Of a stretch of 60,812 bases of DNA, positions 1 to 9,438 are shown piece after piece. The position numbers and the translations under genes were made by a program. How positions within the stretch are numbered: position 1 is the first letter of the stretch; each line of letters begins with the position of its first letter. The stretch spans positions 1-60,812 of the forward strand of contig JAJHQJ010000004.1 of assembly GCA_020833415.1 (NCBI GenBank), written 5' to 3'. This stretch comes from Desulfurococcaceae archaeon. Lineage in GTDB: Archaea; Thermoproteota; Thermoprotei_A; Sulfolobales; NBVN01. The notes under the pieces are model-generated. The model was not told the origin of the DNA, did no database searches, and saw only the letters and a list, made by a program, of their open reading frames with translations.

Positions 1-2
1 TC

Positions 3-422
3 TGTAGCGAACTTTTGTTAAACATGGAGGTTCTCAGCGAAACTGCCTCCGTAGCTATCCTAAAGCTTAGCATAGTTAACGTAAGCTCTATAGCGGTTAA
101 TGGTGAAAGCCTGCAGTGCTCTTGGAGAGAGTTTACCTGGGCCGGAAGCACGATAGGGGAGTGCTTCATTAACTTAAGTAGGGGTAGCTACACCATTGAA
201 CTAGAGTACCTAGGTGCTGAATACCCCAGACCAGCTACTACTGAAAAGCACTACGTAAGTACGGCCGACATTCTCGACTACCTCATCTCACTACAGACGA
301 TCGCAGTTTCCTACGTCTACTCGTACCTACTACTTCCAGCAGCTTACCTTGCCGTACTCTCCGCATCTACGTATGCTCTCTCGAGGTTCTTAGGGGGTGG
401 GCTGAGATTCAGGCTGATTTAA
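3..422 (+). CDS. C-terminal part of an unknown membrane-anchored protein
   Basis: The frame is open at the left edge (no stop between base 3 and the first possible starts, TTG at 15 and ATG at 24), so this is probably the tail of a longer gene. The visible part is a beta-rich soluble stretch (residues about 5-80) followed by one hydrophobic helix rich in Tyr, Leu and Ala near the C-terminus. It ends at 422, a few codons after the helix. A second reading frame that overlaps the end (392-577) encodes two more hydrophobic segments, so the real protein may continue through a frameshift at the G run 393-397. I do not recognise the family. Confidence 0.5.
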   Translation, partial: CSELLLNMEVLSETASVAILKLSIVNVSSIAVNGESLQCSWREFTWAGSTIGECFINLSRGSYTIELEYLGAEYPRPATTEKHYVSTADILDYLISLQTIAVSYVYSYLLLPAAYLAVLSASTYALSRFLGGGLRFRLI

Positions 423-577
423 GGCGTATCGCTAAGCTAGTCACGCTTAGTCTGCTAATCCTCGTAGGGCTCTTCGTCGCCTCCTCATCGGATACCGTAG
501 TTAGACTACTCCAGGTAATAGTCGCAGTCCTAGCCGTATCGTTACTCTGGTCTAGCTTCTCTAAGGAAGTTCCTTAA
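392..577 (+). pseudogene. Out-of-frame continuation with two membrane helices
   Basis: In the frame shifted relative to the preceding ORF, codons run open from upstream of base 392 to a TAA at 575-577 and encode a basic linker (about codons 401-436) followed by two clear transmembrane segments separated by a short Ser/Asp loop. No ATG, GTG or TTG lies at a sensible position, so it cannot easily start on its own. Adding one G to the five-G run at 393-397 would join it smoothly to the upstream ORF. It may be a true mutation, a programmed frameshift or a homopolymer sequencing error. It overlaps the convergent Nog1 gene by 36 bases. Confidence 0.45.
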
Positions 578-1570
578 GGTGCTTAGTAGCTCCTCCAACC
601 CCAACTTCCTGAGAGCACTTATCTTAAGTACTTTAGCTCCCGGGACTACCTCCATTAGAGCTTCAACAACCCTAGTGAGACGCTCATCGGATACTTTATC
701 GACCTTGTTTACAGCTACAACCACCTTTTGACCTACTAGACTGTGTATAGCTTTAAGTAGGTTTAGCTGGCTCTCAAACCCGTAGTAGAAGTCCTCGGAT
801 GGGTCAACTAGGTATACGATAACCTGAGCTACCGTTGTGAGGGCTATGAAGGCCCTTCTCTCTATTCGGTTCATCTCCTCGGGTGAGCGGTCTAGGATCC
901 CTGGTAGGTCTAGAATCTGTACCGTAGTACCATTAAGCTCTATGTGACCCAATACAATCTCCTTAGTAGTAAAGGGGAATGGTGATGACCTGGGCTTAGC
1001 TGACGATATAGTAGCCACTAAAGTGGATTTACCGACCTGAGGTAATCCGGCAACGGCTATAATGGGTTTACTGAAGTCTATGCAGGGGGTCTTTCTAAGT
1101 TCATCTACAGCAGAATTGAGAAGCTCTATATCTCTACTAAGCCTTCTAACTACTGAGAGTACCCTACCTACGTACTCTCTATAGAGCTCCTCAGCCTCGA
1201 GCCTATCGATACTACTTAGAACCCTGGTTCTGTACTCCCTATACAGCTTTCTAATAGCCTTAAGCTTTCCGGAAAGCCTCCCTACGGTATTAAGTAGGTC
1301 TACACCCTCCGGAACGGCGTTTGAGGCTAGCTCACGGTAGAAGGGGATGTTTAGGACCTCCCTTACTTCCCGAAGACGTGCTAGAAGGTGGTTCTCAACG
1401 TACCTAAAGACCCTCTCCACCCTTGTCGAGTACTTAACCAAGGCCTTCCTACTAACGGACTTCGAAAGGGGTACAGGCTCTCTACCTATCTCCAGAATTC
1501 CCTTCCTAACTTCAGAGTACGTGGGGAGTCTCCTAATGTTCTCAGGACATACTACCTCTCTCTCCTCCAT
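542..1570 (-). CDS. Nog1-like ribosome-associated GTPase
   Basis: TRAFAC-class GTPase of the Nog1/OBG-like group, expected to act in assembly of the large ribosomal subunit. The first ~170 residues form the helical Nog1-type N-terminal domain. The GTPase domain follows with G1 AGLPQVGKST (about residues 174-183), G3 DLPG, G4 NKVD and G5 near SALRKLG. The length fits archaeal Nog1, which lacks the long eukaryotic tail. The frame extends to an ATG at 1591, but the ATG at 1570 has a GGAGGT Shine-Dalgarno 8 bases before it, so I prefer 1570. It overlaps the stop of the upstream MJ1316-domain gene by 19 bases, implying translational coupling. Confidence 0.9.
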   Translation of the reverse strand: MEEREVVCPENIRRLPTYSEVRKGILEIGREPVPLSKSVSRKALVKYSTRVERVFRYVENHLLARLREVREVLNIPFYRELASNAVPEGVDLLNTVGRLSGKLKAIRKLYREYRTRVLSSIDRLEAEELYREYVGRVLSVVRRLSRDIELLNSAVDELRKTPCIDFSKPIIAVAGLPQVGKSTLVATISSAKPRSSPFPFTTKEIVLGHIELNGTTVQILDLPGILDRSPEEMNRIERRAFIALTTVAQVIVYLVDPSEDFYYGFESQLNLLKAIHSLVGQKVVVAVNKVDKVSDERLTRVVEALMEVVPGAKVLKISALRKLGLEELLSTLRNFLREARPE

Positions 1571-1803
1571 ACACAGCGACCTCCAACCCATATCTCCAGG
1601 ATTCTGTGGAGAGGTATTTGGGAACTGCTAGAGATAACCCTATCCTTCAGTAGTACGGCTTCCGAGTTTAGCTGAATACGCTTTACACCGGAGGTTGAGG
1701 ATCTATCCAGTACCAGTAGCTCAACGCTATCTAGTGAGATCTTCCCAACTCTAGCTAACCAGAAGATCCTCTTTAAGTTCTCGTAGACCTCTAGTGTACC
1801 CAC
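1552..1803 (-). CDS. MJ1316 (DUF504) RNA-end-binding-like domain protein
   Basis: An 83-residue protein starting with GTG. The C-terminal signature IPLHRI followed by a turn and a VWRRER ending is what I associate with the MJ1316/DUF504 family, a small domain proposed to recognise cyclic RNA ends. The N-terminal half (VYENLKRIFW) matches the family's opening helix. It is the first gene of a two-gene operon with the Nog1-like GTPase, so an RNA or ribosome-related role fits. The family match is from memory of its motif and the precise function is inferred. Confidence 0.75.
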   Translation of the reverse strand: MGTLEVYENLKRIFWLARVGKISLDSVELLVLDRSSTSGVKRIQLNSEAVLLKDRVISSSSQIPLHRILEIWVGGRCVWRRER

Positions 1804-2140
1804 TCACCTATACCTCATAGTAAAGCTTTCTGGAACCTTAAGTAGGTTCTGCGCATCTGTGGGAGTAGCAGTTTCAAGTTTCTGTAGAGGTGGTTCAGTC
1901 ATCGTCAGGGGGCTCCTAAGTCTTCACCCATCCGAGACCGCCACACTCATCATCTATGTTAGGTACCTCTACGCCCTCAGAGTTCGCGTACGCAGGCTTT
2001 TAATCACATCTACGGTACCGCCCTTAAGTGCTGACGGAGTTAGAGGTATGTTAAGTACTGTCGCCAAGGTTCATCCCGCTTTAGGGGGGTTGGACGGATT
2101 TTAAGGCGGGCGGAGTTAGAAGTCTTGAGGTGAAGTTGAA
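1804..2140. other. Gene-poor interval with a possible decayed hairpin element
   Basis: No convincing gene. An 81-codon frame at 1859-2104 (plus, GTG start) has mixed composition and no recognisable domain. Around 2070-2095 the sequence has a CCCGC-TTTA-GGGGGG arrangement like the hairpins found elsewhere in this window, and TTTTAAGGCGGG at 2099-2110 matches part of the copy at 26084. This suggests a very degraded member of that family. The interval separates the divergent MJ1316 and DUF3467-like genes and must hold their promoters. Confidence 0.35.
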
Positions 2141-2461
2141 ATGTCCCTACCTAGGTTTGAGCTTAGGAGGTCAGGGGATTACAGGATTGTACACGCGAGT
2201 GGCGCTCTAGTGAGCCTAAACCCTAACGAGGGCACAATAATATTCTTCGTTGATAGACTAGCCCCGAAGGTAAACCCCGACGGGTCCATGTCCGTAGAGG
2301 TTATAGAGAGGGAGCTCCTCGTTGAGGTAAAGCTGTCTCCGGTAGGGTTTAAGTCACTAGCCATGGCCCTCCTAGGTAATATCCAGGAGTTTGAGAAGAG
2401 GGCTGGTGAGATAAGGATTCAGCCAGTAGTAGAGAGGAGGGAGCGAGACTTAAGTATATAG
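2141..2461 (+). CDS. DUF3467-like small protein
   Basis: A 106-residue soluble protein. Its layout (short N-terminal strand ending in VHASGALVSLNP, a beta hairpin, then LSPVGFKSLAMALLGNIQEFEKRAGEI) resembles DUF3467 proteins, where a strand with an aromatic/hydrophobic pattern precedes an SPxxAKxLxxxLxxNxxxYE helix. A GAGGTGA ribosome-binding site precedes the ATG. Function is unknown. It stands alone, upstream of the FBP aldolase/phosphatase, which has its own promoter. Confidence 0.65.
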   Translation: MSLPRFELRRSGDYRIVHASGALVSLNPNEGTIIFFVDRLAPKVNPDGSMSVEVIERELLVEVKLSPVGFKSLAMALLGNIQEFEKRAGEIRIQPVVERRERDLSI

Positions 2462-2507
2462 AGCAATAGAGCGTTCAGTACAAACTCTCACAATCAGTAA
2501 CGGTGGT

Positions 2508-2517
2508 TTTTATTAAC
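2508..2517 (+). promoter_or_regulatory. TATA box of the FBP aldolase/phosphatase gene
   Basis: TTTTATTAAC centred about 25 bases before the TTG/GTG start pair at 2535/2538, so the transcript should be leaderless or nearly so. Confidence 0.6.
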
Positions 2518-2534
2518 TCACGTCGGTAGCCAGC

Positions 2535-3716
2535 TTGGTGGTAGTACTGGAGAGAGTTAAAACTACGGTCTCCGTAATTAAGGCCGATATAGGCTCGATA
2601 GCGGGTCACGTAGTAGTCCACCCGGATACTATAGCTGCTGCAACGAGGGTTCTCGCAGAGGCTAAGGCTAAGGGCATACTAGTAGACTTCTACGTAACGA
2701 ACGCTGGAGACGACCTAGAGCTGATTATGACCCATAGGAGGGGCGTGGACTCACCTGAGATTCACGAGGTTGCCTGGAACGCCTTTAGGGAGGCTGCTAG
2801 AGTTGCTAAAGAGCTGGGTCTCTACGCAGCAGGTCAGGACCTCCTCAGCGAGGCATTCTCAGGGAATGTGAGGGGGCTGGGTCCTGGAGTTGCGGAGATG
2901 GAGTTCTACGAGAGACCTTCAGAGCCTATAGCTGTGTTCATGGCAGATAAGACAGAGCCCGGAGCCTTCAACCTACCTATGTTTAGAGTATTTGCAGACC
3001 CCTTCAACACGTCAGGCCTCGTCATAGACCCCAAGCTTCACCACGGCTTCAAATTTGAAATATACGACGTCTTCGAGAGTAGGTCAGTGACCATGAACGC
3101 CCCGGAGGAGATATACGACATCCTAGCACTCATAGGTACCCCCGGTAGGTACATAGTTAGGAGGGTTTACAGGAGACTAGATGATGAGATAGCCGCAGTA
3201 GTCAGTGTAGAGAGGTTAAGCCTAATCGCAGGTAGGTACGTAGGTAAGGACGACCCAGTAGCCGTGGTAAGGGTTCAGGCAGGCTTCCCAGCAATGGGTG
3301 AGGTTCTTGAGGCCTTCGCATTTCCCCACCTAGTTGCTGGCTGGATGCGGGGTTCACACCACGGACCCCTCATGCCCGTACCCCAGAGGTATGCTAAGTG
3401 TACGCGCTTTGATGGACCACCTAGACTGGTCGGGCTGGGCTTCCAGGTTAAGAACTCGAGGCTTATAGGTCCTGTAGACCTCTTCGATGACCCGGCCTTC
3501 GACGAGACCAGAAGGCTGGCCCAGGTAATAGCTGACTACCTGAGGAGACACGGTCCCTTCATGCCTCACAGGCTAGGTCCTGAGGAGATGGAGTACACCA
3601 CCCTACCTGAGGTACTCGAGAAGCTTAAGGGTAGGTTCCAGAAGGTTGAGGGGGCTGTTAAAGCAGCTGAACCGAGGGTTAAGTCGGAGCTGCTGAGCAC
3701 TAAACCTGAGGAGTAG
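2535..3716 (+). CDS. fbp: Fructose-1,6-bisphosphate aldolase/phosphatase
   Basis: Bifunctional archaeal enzyme that condenses triose phosphates to fructose-1,6-bisphosphate and then dephosphorylates it, driving gluconeogenesis one way. The N-terminus (TVSVIKADIGSIAGH), the metal-binding region with Asp-Asp (NAGDDLELIMTH), ADKTEPGAFNLP, and GWMRGSHHGPLMPV are hallmark segments of the type V FBPase family, and the 393-residue length is typical. Either TTG 2535 or GTG 2538 may start it; the TATA box spacing favours a leaderless message. Triosephosphate isomerase follows 38 bases downstream on the same strand, giving a compact gluconeogenesis unit. Confidence 0.95.
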   Translation: MVVVLERVKTTVSVIKADIGSIAGHVVVHPDTIAAATRVLAEAKAKGILVDFYVTNAGDDLELIMTHRRGVDSPEIHEVAWNAFREAARVAKELGLYAAGQDLLSEAFSGNVRGLGPGVAEMEFYERPSEPIAVFMADKTEPGAFNLPMFRVFADPFNTSGLVIDPKLHHGFKFEIYDVFESRSVTMNAPEEIYDILALIGTPGRYIVRRVYRRLDDEIAAVVSVERLSLIAGRYVGKDDPVAVVRVQAGFPAMGEVLEAFAFPHLVAGWMRGSHHGPLMPVPQRYAKCTRFDGPPRLVGLGFQVKNSRLIGPVDLFDDPAFDETRRLAQVIADYLRRHGPFMPHRLGPEEMEYTTLPEVLEKLKGRFQKVEGAVKAAEPRVKSELLSTKPEE

Positions 3717-3754
3717 CTACCCCAGTAAGTTAGTGGAGACCAAGGTGCTTTTTA

Positions 3755-4474
3755 ATGCGTAGAGTACCTGTCCTAGCGATAAATTTCAAGGCCTATGACA
3801 CCGCCATAGGGAGGAGCGCTCTGAATATAGGTAGAGCCGCTGAGAGGGTTTACAAGGAGTTCTTAGGTTCTGTACAGGTCATAGTAGCCCCACCCTTTAC
3901 AGAGCTCAGGACCCTAGCAGAATCCCTTGAGATACCCGTGTTCGCACAACACGCTGACCCGGTCGAACCAGGTGCTAGAACGGGCTCCATACCCCCGGAG
4001 GCTATTAAGGAGGCTGGCGCCAGGGGGTTCTTAGCTAATCATAGCGAGAGGAAGCTGAGGTTAGACGAGATACTATTCCTAACTAGGAGGGCTAGGGCTC
4101 TTGGTCTAGCTACCCTAGTTTGTGCATCTGAACCCGAGGAGGCTGCAGCGATATCTGTACTAGACCCAGATATGATAGCTGTAGAACCCCCGGAGCTAAT
4201 AGGTACTGGAATAGCCGTCTCCAGAGCTAAGCCAGAAGTAGTTACGAGGTCCGTATCCCTCATAAGGAAGTACAACGAGAAGGTAACGATACTAACTGGG
4301 GCGGGGATATCGAGTGCTGAGGATGCTGAGGCTGCTGTACTACTAGGGACTAGCGGGGTCCTAGTCTCCTCAGCAGTTATGAAGTCTAAGGAACCGGAGA
4401 GGGTGATCAACTCTATGGCTAGGGCTATGGTTAGAGCTATTGAGAGGCTCGGACCCTCTCTAGGAAGCTCTTAG
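3755..4474 (+). CDS. tpiA: Triosephosphate isomerase
   Basis: Interconverts dihydroxyacetone phosphate and glyceraldehyde-3-phosphate. At 239 residues it is the short archaeal (tetrameric) form. Visible landmarks are INFKAY with the substrate Lys near residue 11, NHSER carrying the catalytic His (about residue 95), the catalytic Glu in VEPPELIGTG, and the C-terminal phosphate loop GTSGVLVSSAV. It follows fbp on the plus strand, and its products and substrates link directly to that enzyme. Its last 38 bases overlap the convergent atpD gene. Confidence 0.96.
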   Translation: MRRVPVLAINFKAYDTAIGRSALNIGRAAERVYKEFLGSVQVIVAPPFTELRTLAESLEIPVFAQHADPVEPGARTGSIPPEAIKEAGARGFLANHSERKLRLDEILFLTRRARALGLATLVCASEPEEAAAISVLDPDMIAVEPPELIGTGIAVSRAKPEVVTRSVSLIRKYNEKVTILTGAGISSAEDAEAAVLLGTSGVLVSSAVMKSKEPERVINSMARAMVRAIERLGPSLGSS

Positions 4475-5072
4475 TGCGTAGCATCCTAACCTTCTCCTCC
4501 CTCTCCATCTCGTCGAACTTCATCTTGAGGTAAGCAATGGTCCTCATAATCCTAGGTATGAGGATCTTCTCCAGCATCGTTACCTTCCTCCTAGTCCTAG
4601 CTATCTCGGCACCTAGTAGAACGAGGGCTTTCTCGTACTCAGCAAGAAGTACTACGGTCTCCAGGAACTCGACCCTCCTTAGTTGGACTTCGTATAGCTC
4701 TATAGGTAGTATGACGGAGCTGGGGTAGGTACCTCTGAGCTCCAGCATGGGTACGACTACCCCCATAGCGTTCCTAGTCGAAGCCGAAACCTCGACTCCT
4801 GTTGCTGTATCGCTAGACACCAGCTCTAGGTGCCAGTAACCGTGTATCCTCAGGGTGCTGTAGTAGCTTGGGTAGATCTCGGAAAGTAGACTGTTCAGCT
4901 TAGCTCTCAGCTCGTAGACTCTTCTTAGGGCTATGTAGAACTCCTGAACTAGTAGGGTCAGTCTATCCCTAAGGATCCTGTGTAGTCTTCTAGCAAGTAC
5001 CAGTCGACGCCTTAGCCTTATCAGCTCTATCTTTGTAGGTCTCGATATCTTTATGATCTCCCCGGAGCTCAT
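4437..5072 (-). CDS. atpD: A-type ATP synthase subunit D
   Basis: Central-stalk rotor subunit of the archaeal ATP synthase. The 211-residue protein begins with the family pattern PTKIELIRLRRRLVLARR, predicted as a long coiled-coil helix, and ends in a second long helix (about residues 150-200), the pair forming the rotor shaft. It is the last gene of the nine-gene operon, 8 bases after atpB. The 3' end overlaps tpiA convergently by 38 bases. Confidence 0.95.
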   Translation of the reverse strand: MSSGEIIKISRPTKIELIRLRRRLVLARRLHRILRDRLTLLVQEFYIALRRVYELRAKLNSLLSEIYPSYYSTLRIHGYWHLELVSSDTATGVEVSASTRNAMGVVVPMLELRGTYPSSVILPIELYEVQLRRVEFLETVVLLAEYEKALVLLGAEIARTRRKVTMLEKILIPRIMRTIAYLKMKFDEMEREEKVRMLRTKSFLERVRASQ

Positions 5073-5079
5073 GTCTCAG

Positions 5080-6483
5080 TTAACCTCCAGAGGATGCGCG
5101 GTACTTCGGGTAGTACTTCCTGAGCGTCTGCGGGCTTATCTGCTTTAACTCCTCCTCCGGTAGTACCGATAGCACCTCCCAACCGATATCGAGAGTCTTC
5201 TCAAAGCTCCTCCTCTCGTACTCTCCCTGGTTTATGAACCTCCTCTCGAAGAGGTCTGCGAACTCTAGGTACTTCCTATCGCGGGGTGTTAGGGACTCCG
5301 TACCGACTATAGCTGATAGCTCCCTAAGGTACTGAGCCTCGGCGTAGGCTGATATAAGTTGTGAGAACACCTCTCTATGGTCCTCCCTAGTCTTACCACT
5401 ACCTATGCCCTCCTTCATCAACCTGGAGAGAGATAGGAAGACGTCCACTGGTGGGTATATACCTTTACGCCACATGTCCCTCGATAGGACTATCTGACCC
5501 TCAGTGATGTAACCAGTGAGATCTGGTATGGGGTGCGTGATATCGTCGTCAGGCATGGTCAGTATAGGCATTATGGTCATGCTCCCCTTCCTACCTGAAA
5601 CCCTCCCAGCCCTCTCGTATATCGTTGCTAGGTCTGTGTACATGTAGCCCGGGTATCCCCTCCTACCCGGGACCTCCTCCCGTGCTGCTGAGAGCTCCCT
5701 CAGCGCTTCGCAGTAGTTAGTCATATCGGTTAGGATCGTCAGTACGTGGGTATCGTAGTCCCACGCCAGGAACTCGGCAGCTGTTAGGGCAGTTCTAGGT
5801 AGGGCCAGCTTCTCAACGGTTGAAGCTGATGCGGGGGCTATGAAGGCTATGGTCCTATCCAGTGCCCCCATGGACCTCAGCTCCTTTAGGAAGTACGCGA
5901 CCTCCTCGTAGGTTACGCCGATAGCTCCGAAGACTACTACGAAGCTCTCCCCAGAGCCCCTAACCGATGCTTGTCTAACTATCTGCATGGCGATCCTGTT
6001 GTGGGGCAACCCGGAGCCGCTGAATATCGGTAGCTTCTGACCTCTCACAAGGGTTAGGAGGCCATCGATTACGGATATACCTGTCTCGATGGGCTCTGAT
6101 GGCGGTACCCTAAGAGCGGGGTTCAGGGGGGCTCCGTGGATTTCCAAGTAATCCTCGGGGACTATCGGAGGGCCCCCATCGATGGGTCTTCCTAGACCAT
6201 CGAAGATCCTGCCGAGCATGTCCGACGATACCGGGATACGTATGGTATCTCCGTAGAACTTAACTACGGTCCTACCCGGCGTTATCCCGGCGGTACCACC
6301 GAATACCTGTACTACAGCTACGTCCTTACTCACATCGATTACCTGCCCCAGTACCGATGTGCCGTCCAAGGATACCTCGACAAGCTCGCCGTACTTAATC
6401 CCTCCAATAGCCTTGACGAAGAGTAGGGATCCGCGGACCCCGATTATACTTCTAGTAGACCTAACCGTGAGTAGCCCCTCCAA
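5080..6483 (-). CDS. atpB: A-type ATP synthase subunit B
   Basis: Regulatory, non-catalytic nucleotide-binding subunit of the A3B3 head. At 467 residues it has the normal length. The degenerate P-loop region reads FSGSGLPHN rather than GxxxxGKT, as expected for B subunits, and conserved stretches include [36 protein letters not shown] and [20 protein letters not shown]. It lies 2 bases downstream of atpA and shares its operon. Confidence 0.97.
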   Translation of the reverse strand: MEGLLTVRSTRSIIGVRGSLLFVKAIGGIKYGELVEVSLDGTSVLGQVIDVSKDVAVVQVFGGTAGITPGRTVVKFYGDTIRIPVSSDMLGRIFDGLGRPIDGGPPIVPEDYLEIHGAPLNPALRVPPSEPIETGISVIDGLLTLVRGQKLPIFSGSGLPHNRIAMQIVRQASVRGSGESFVVVFGAIGVTYEEVAYFLKELRSMGALDRTIAFIAPASASTVEKLALPRTALTAAEFLAWDYDTHVLTILTDMTNYCEALRELSAAREEVPGRRGYPGYMYTDLATIYERAGRVSGRKGSMTIMPILTMPDDDITHPIPDLTGYITEGQIVLSRDMWRKGIYPPVDVFLSLSRLMKEGIGSGKTREDHREVFSQLISAYAEAQYLRELSAIVGTESLTPRDRKYLEFADLFERRFINQGEYERRSFEKTLDIGWEVLSVLPEEELKQISPQTLRKYYPKYRASSGG

Positions 6484-6485
6484 CC

Positions 6486-8258
6486 CTAGCCACCCAGTAA
6501 CTTCTCGAACTCAGACCTAAAGGTGCTCACAAGCTCCGGGTAAACCTTGCTTCTCAGCTCATCTAGGGTATAGTACTTCATCTGCGCTATCATAGTTCTA
6601 CACCTAAGCTCCCTAAGCTTAGCTACAGGTATACCCCTGGCAACGGCCTTCCTCGCTAGGGAGTAGAACTCCATGATAGCCTCCATGATTAGAGCCCCCT
6701 TCTCCGGCGGGGAGTAGGCATCTACGGGGTTTAGAGCGCTCTGCTGGAGGAAGTCCTCCCTAATCATCCTAGCTACTTCTAGAACGAGCTTATCCTCCTC
6801 AGGTAGTGCCTCAGGTCCTACGAGCCTCACGATATCGCTTAGCTCAGCCTCACGCTGCAGGATCTTTAAGGCCGTCTCCCTATAGACACTCCAGTTAGTT
6901 ATACTGTCCCAGTACCCCCTAACGAAGTCTATGTAAAGGCTGTAGCTGAATAGCCAGTTGACCGCTGGGAAGTGCCTTCTAGTAGCTAGCCCGTAGTCTA
7001 AGGCGTAGAAGCTCTGGACGTACCTAACCGTAGACCTCACCACAGGTTCGCTGAAGTCCCCACCGGGTGGTGAGACCGCGCCAAATATCGTTAGACTACC
7101 GTACCTCTCAGGCCTACCGAGGGCTCTAACCCTACCGGCCCTCTCATAGAACTCAGCTAACCTACTAGAGAGGTACGCTGGGAAGCCCTCCTCACCGGGC
7201 ATTTCCTCCATCCTACCGCTAATCTCCCTCATAGCCTCAGCCCACCTACTGGTAGAGTCGGCTACCATAACCACATCGTAGCCCATGTCCCTGAAGTACT
7301 CACCTATGGTAACCCCTAGGAAGACGCTCGTCTCCCTAGCGGCTACCGGCATGTTGCTTGTGTTAGCTATGAACACCGACCTCTCCATCATAGGCCTCCC
7401 CCTCCTCGGGTCGTTAAGCTTCATGAAGCTCGTTAGGGCATCGGACATTTCGTTACCCCTCTCACCGCAGCCTACGTATATGGCTATATCGGCATCGCTC
7501 CACTTAGTTATCTCCTGAAGGGCTACCGTCTTACCGGTACCGAAGCCTCCGGGTATGGCTGCCTTACCTCCCTTAGCTATGGGGAACATGTAGTCTATGA
7601 CCCTAATACCAGTTATGAGGGGCTTCACCGGATTAAGCTTCTCCTGGTAGGGTCTGGACTTCCTAATAGGCCACAGCTGGTACATCTTAACCTCGATATC
7701 GCGGCCCTCGGATGTTACTATAGCTATGGTATCCTCTACCGTATACTCACCATCGTCAGCTAACCACTTTACATAGCCACTAACATCCGGAGGCACCATT
7801 ATTCTATGCTCCACAAGAGGGGTTTCCCTAACATACCCCAGTATATCCCCAGGCCCGACCTTATCACCTACTCCTACCTCTCTATTTCTCGTATAACCCC
7901 ACTTCACGTCCCTATTTAGAGGAGGTAGACGTGTACCGCGTTTAATGAATATGCTCCCAGTTCTTAGACCTATCTCCTTCTCAGGTCTCTGAAGTCCGTC
8001 GTATATAGAACCTATTAAACCCGGTCCGAGCTCAGCCGATAGGGGTCTCCCGGTTGCCTCAACCCTCTCCCCAACGGTTAGTCCGGAGGTTTCCTCGTAG
8101 ACCTGTATGTAGACTCTACCACCCCGTATAGCTATTACCTCACCTATTAGACCCTCGTTTCCGACTCTCACCACCTCGTACATCATGACCTTCGAAAGTC
8201 CTTCAGCAACTACTAGAGGACCTGCTACACGGTATATCCTACCTACAGATCCGCTCAA
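6486..8258 (-). CDS. atpA: A-type ATP synthase catalytic subunit A
   Basis: Catalytic subunit of the A3B3 head. The P-loop is PGGFGTGKT (near residue 240), followed by the family segments [10 protein letters not shown] and [10 protein letters not shown] and the catalytic-Glu loop. The A-type-specific insertion of about 90 residues (roughly 110-200, including [18 protein letters not shown]) is present. No intein interrupts the 590-residue frame. It overlaps atpF by 4 bases. Confidence 0.98.
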   Translation of the reverse strand: MSGSVGRIYRVAGPLVVAEGLSKVMMYEVVRVGNEGLIGEVIAIRGGRVYIQVYEETSGLTVGERVEATGRPLSAELGPGLIGSIYDGLQRPEKEIGLRTGSIFIKRGTRLPPLNRDVKWGYTRNREVGVGDKVGPGDILGYVRETPLVEHRIMVPPDVSGYVKWLADDGEYTVEDTIAIVTSEGRDIEVKMYQLWPIRKSRPYQEKLNPVKPLITGIRVIDYMFPIAKGGKAAIPGGFGTGKTVALQEITKWSDADIAIYVGCGERGNEMSDALTSFMKLNDPRRGRPMMERSVFIANTSNMPVAARETSVFLGVTIGEYFRDMGYDVVMVADSTSRWAEAMREISGRMEEMPGEEGFPAYLSSRLAEFYERAGRVRALGRPERYGSLTIFGAVSPPGGDFSEPVVRSTVRYVQSFYALDYGLATRRHFPAVNWLFSYSLYIDFVRGYWDSITNWSVYRETALKILQREAELSDIVRLVGPEALPEEDKLVLEVARMIREDFLQQSALNPVDAYSPPEKGALIMEAIMEFYSLARKAVARGIPVAKLRELRCRTMIAQMKYYTLDELRSKVYPELVSTFRSEFEKLLGG

Positions 8259-8608
8259 CCCCCCACCCCTATGTGTATTTCATAGCCTATGAATCTGCGG
8301 ATTAGCCCCCTATAGTAAAGTTCTGGTCTTAAGTTTAGATCTGACGGTCTATCAGGGAACTCAACTACTATAGGCCACAAAACTTTTTCTACGTCTTCCG
8401 GCAACTTAATCTTCTCCAAGAGGCTTCTCTCCACTAGGATTACCCCTACATCACCTCTTTTGAATAAGTCTGCTACAAGTCTCTCTGCCTCCTGAAATGC
8501 CTCAACAATATAAACGTCCGCGATCGATAGGACCTTCATTAGTGGAGCTAGCTCCTTAGATACTACAGCTACGACCCTAAGTCTTCTAGGTGTGACCATA
8601 TCTACCAC
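8255..8608 (-). CDS. atpF: A-type ATP synthase subunit F
   Basis: Small central-stalk subunit (117 residues) with a Rossmann-like fold. The central part, FKRGDVGVILVERSLLEKI, and the following PIVVEFPDRP match the usual subunit F pattern (DVGIILITE...PVIVEIPS). It lies between atpC and atpA and overlaps both by a few bases, so translation is coupled. Confidence 0.88.
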   Translation of the reverse strand: MVDMVTPRRLRVVAVVSKELAPLMKVLSIADVYIVEAFQEAERLVADLFKRGDVGVILVERSLLEKIKLPEDVEKVLWPIVVEFPDRPSDLNLRPELYYRGLIRRFIGYEIHIGVGG

Positions 8609-9438
8609 CTCCTCAAACTCCTAGGTAGTAGAGAGTATCTTAGGACCTTAAGTTTATAGTACCTATTTACTAGGTAAAGGGTTAGCGTGTTAGCAAGACC
8701 TCCAGAGTATACTAGTAACTCCTTTACTAGAGGGTAAGTAACTCCTGCTTCGTAAATCGTGTACCTAGTTAACTCAGTTTTACTCAATTTCTCCAGCCTC
8801 TCTAGTAACTTCCTTAGGGAAGCCTCCACAATGGGATTCATACCTAGCTTAGCTAGTACCTTCTCAATTTTGCTTAGCTTTAATCCTAGAAGCTCGGAAC
8901 TTCTAAGGTAGTTAAAGTACCTTACAGCTATCAAAGCTTTTGCAACATCTAAAGCTCTCGACCCGCGCTCTTCAAGTTCGTCGTGCGAGCTCCTAATCCT
9001 CTCGGAGAACGTCATTAAAAAACACTCTATATCCTTAGGAGTACACTTAGAATATTCTGAAATCACCGAGCTCAGGTTAATCAGTGTTAGTCTAACTAAA
9101 CTACTTTCACTAGGTATTTTGGTCGTACCTAAAGCTACGTAGTCGATGTAATAGAGCTCAAGAAAGGTCCTTAGGAAATGAAGGAATTTATCTGGAAGAA
9201 ACCTTTCTAGGATACGTAGTTCGGTTGAGAAGCTCTCGTAAAGGATCCTATCGACATCCTCGTAAGTTCTAGACTCTAGGAGATTAAGTAGGTACAGCTC
9301 AGGTCTAGGTAGCCGGGTCAAATACTCCGTGCTAAGTTCTAATCCCTTAACCGCACAATCTAGGAGCTCCTCGAGTTTCGGAGGTTTCGCAAGCAGTATT
9401 TGAAGTAAGCCTATGGAAAGTTCCTTTGAGGGCTTCAC
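8602..9438 (-). CDS. atpC: A-type ATP synthase subunit C
   Basis: Funnel-shaped rotor subunit (V-type d homologue) that connects the central stalk to the membrane c-ring. The 278-residue protein is almost entirely helical and diverged; identification rests mainly on position in the conserved H-I-K-E-C-F-A-B-D order, size, and a C-terminal pattern rich in Tyr, Leu and Arg (LVNRYYKLKVLRYSLL) that resembles the family's ending. It is somewhat short compared with many C subunits (about 330-350). A low G/C stretch covers this gene and atpE, unlike atpA and atpB. Confidence 0.8.
   Translation of the reverse strand: MKPSKELSIGLLQILLAKPPKLEELLDCAVKGLELSTEYLTRLPRPELYLLNLLESRTYEDVDRILYESFSTELRILERFLPDKFLHFLRTFLELYYIDYVALGTTKIPSESSLVRLTLINLSSVISEYSKCTPKDIECFLMTFSERIRSSHDELEERGSRALDVAKALIAVRYFNYLRSSELLGLKLSKIEKVLAKLGMNPIVEASLRKLLERLEKLSKTELTRYTIYEAGVTYPLVKELLVYSGGLANTLTLYLVNRYYKLKVLRYSLLPRSLRRW

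Noticed and set aside
1904-1953. Possible C/D box RNA on the minus strand (ATGATGA ... CTGA)
   Set aside because: The spacing of about 47 bases fits loosely, but internal C' and D' boxes are not convincing and there is no way to check target complementarity here.
1859-2104. 81-codon plus-strand frame with a GTG start
   Set aside because: No family match, and it overlaps what looks like a decayed hairpin; composition does not look like a real protein.
9435-9438. Short overlaps between ATP synthase genes as frameshifts
   Set aside because: They are standard stop-start overlaps of a co-translated operon.
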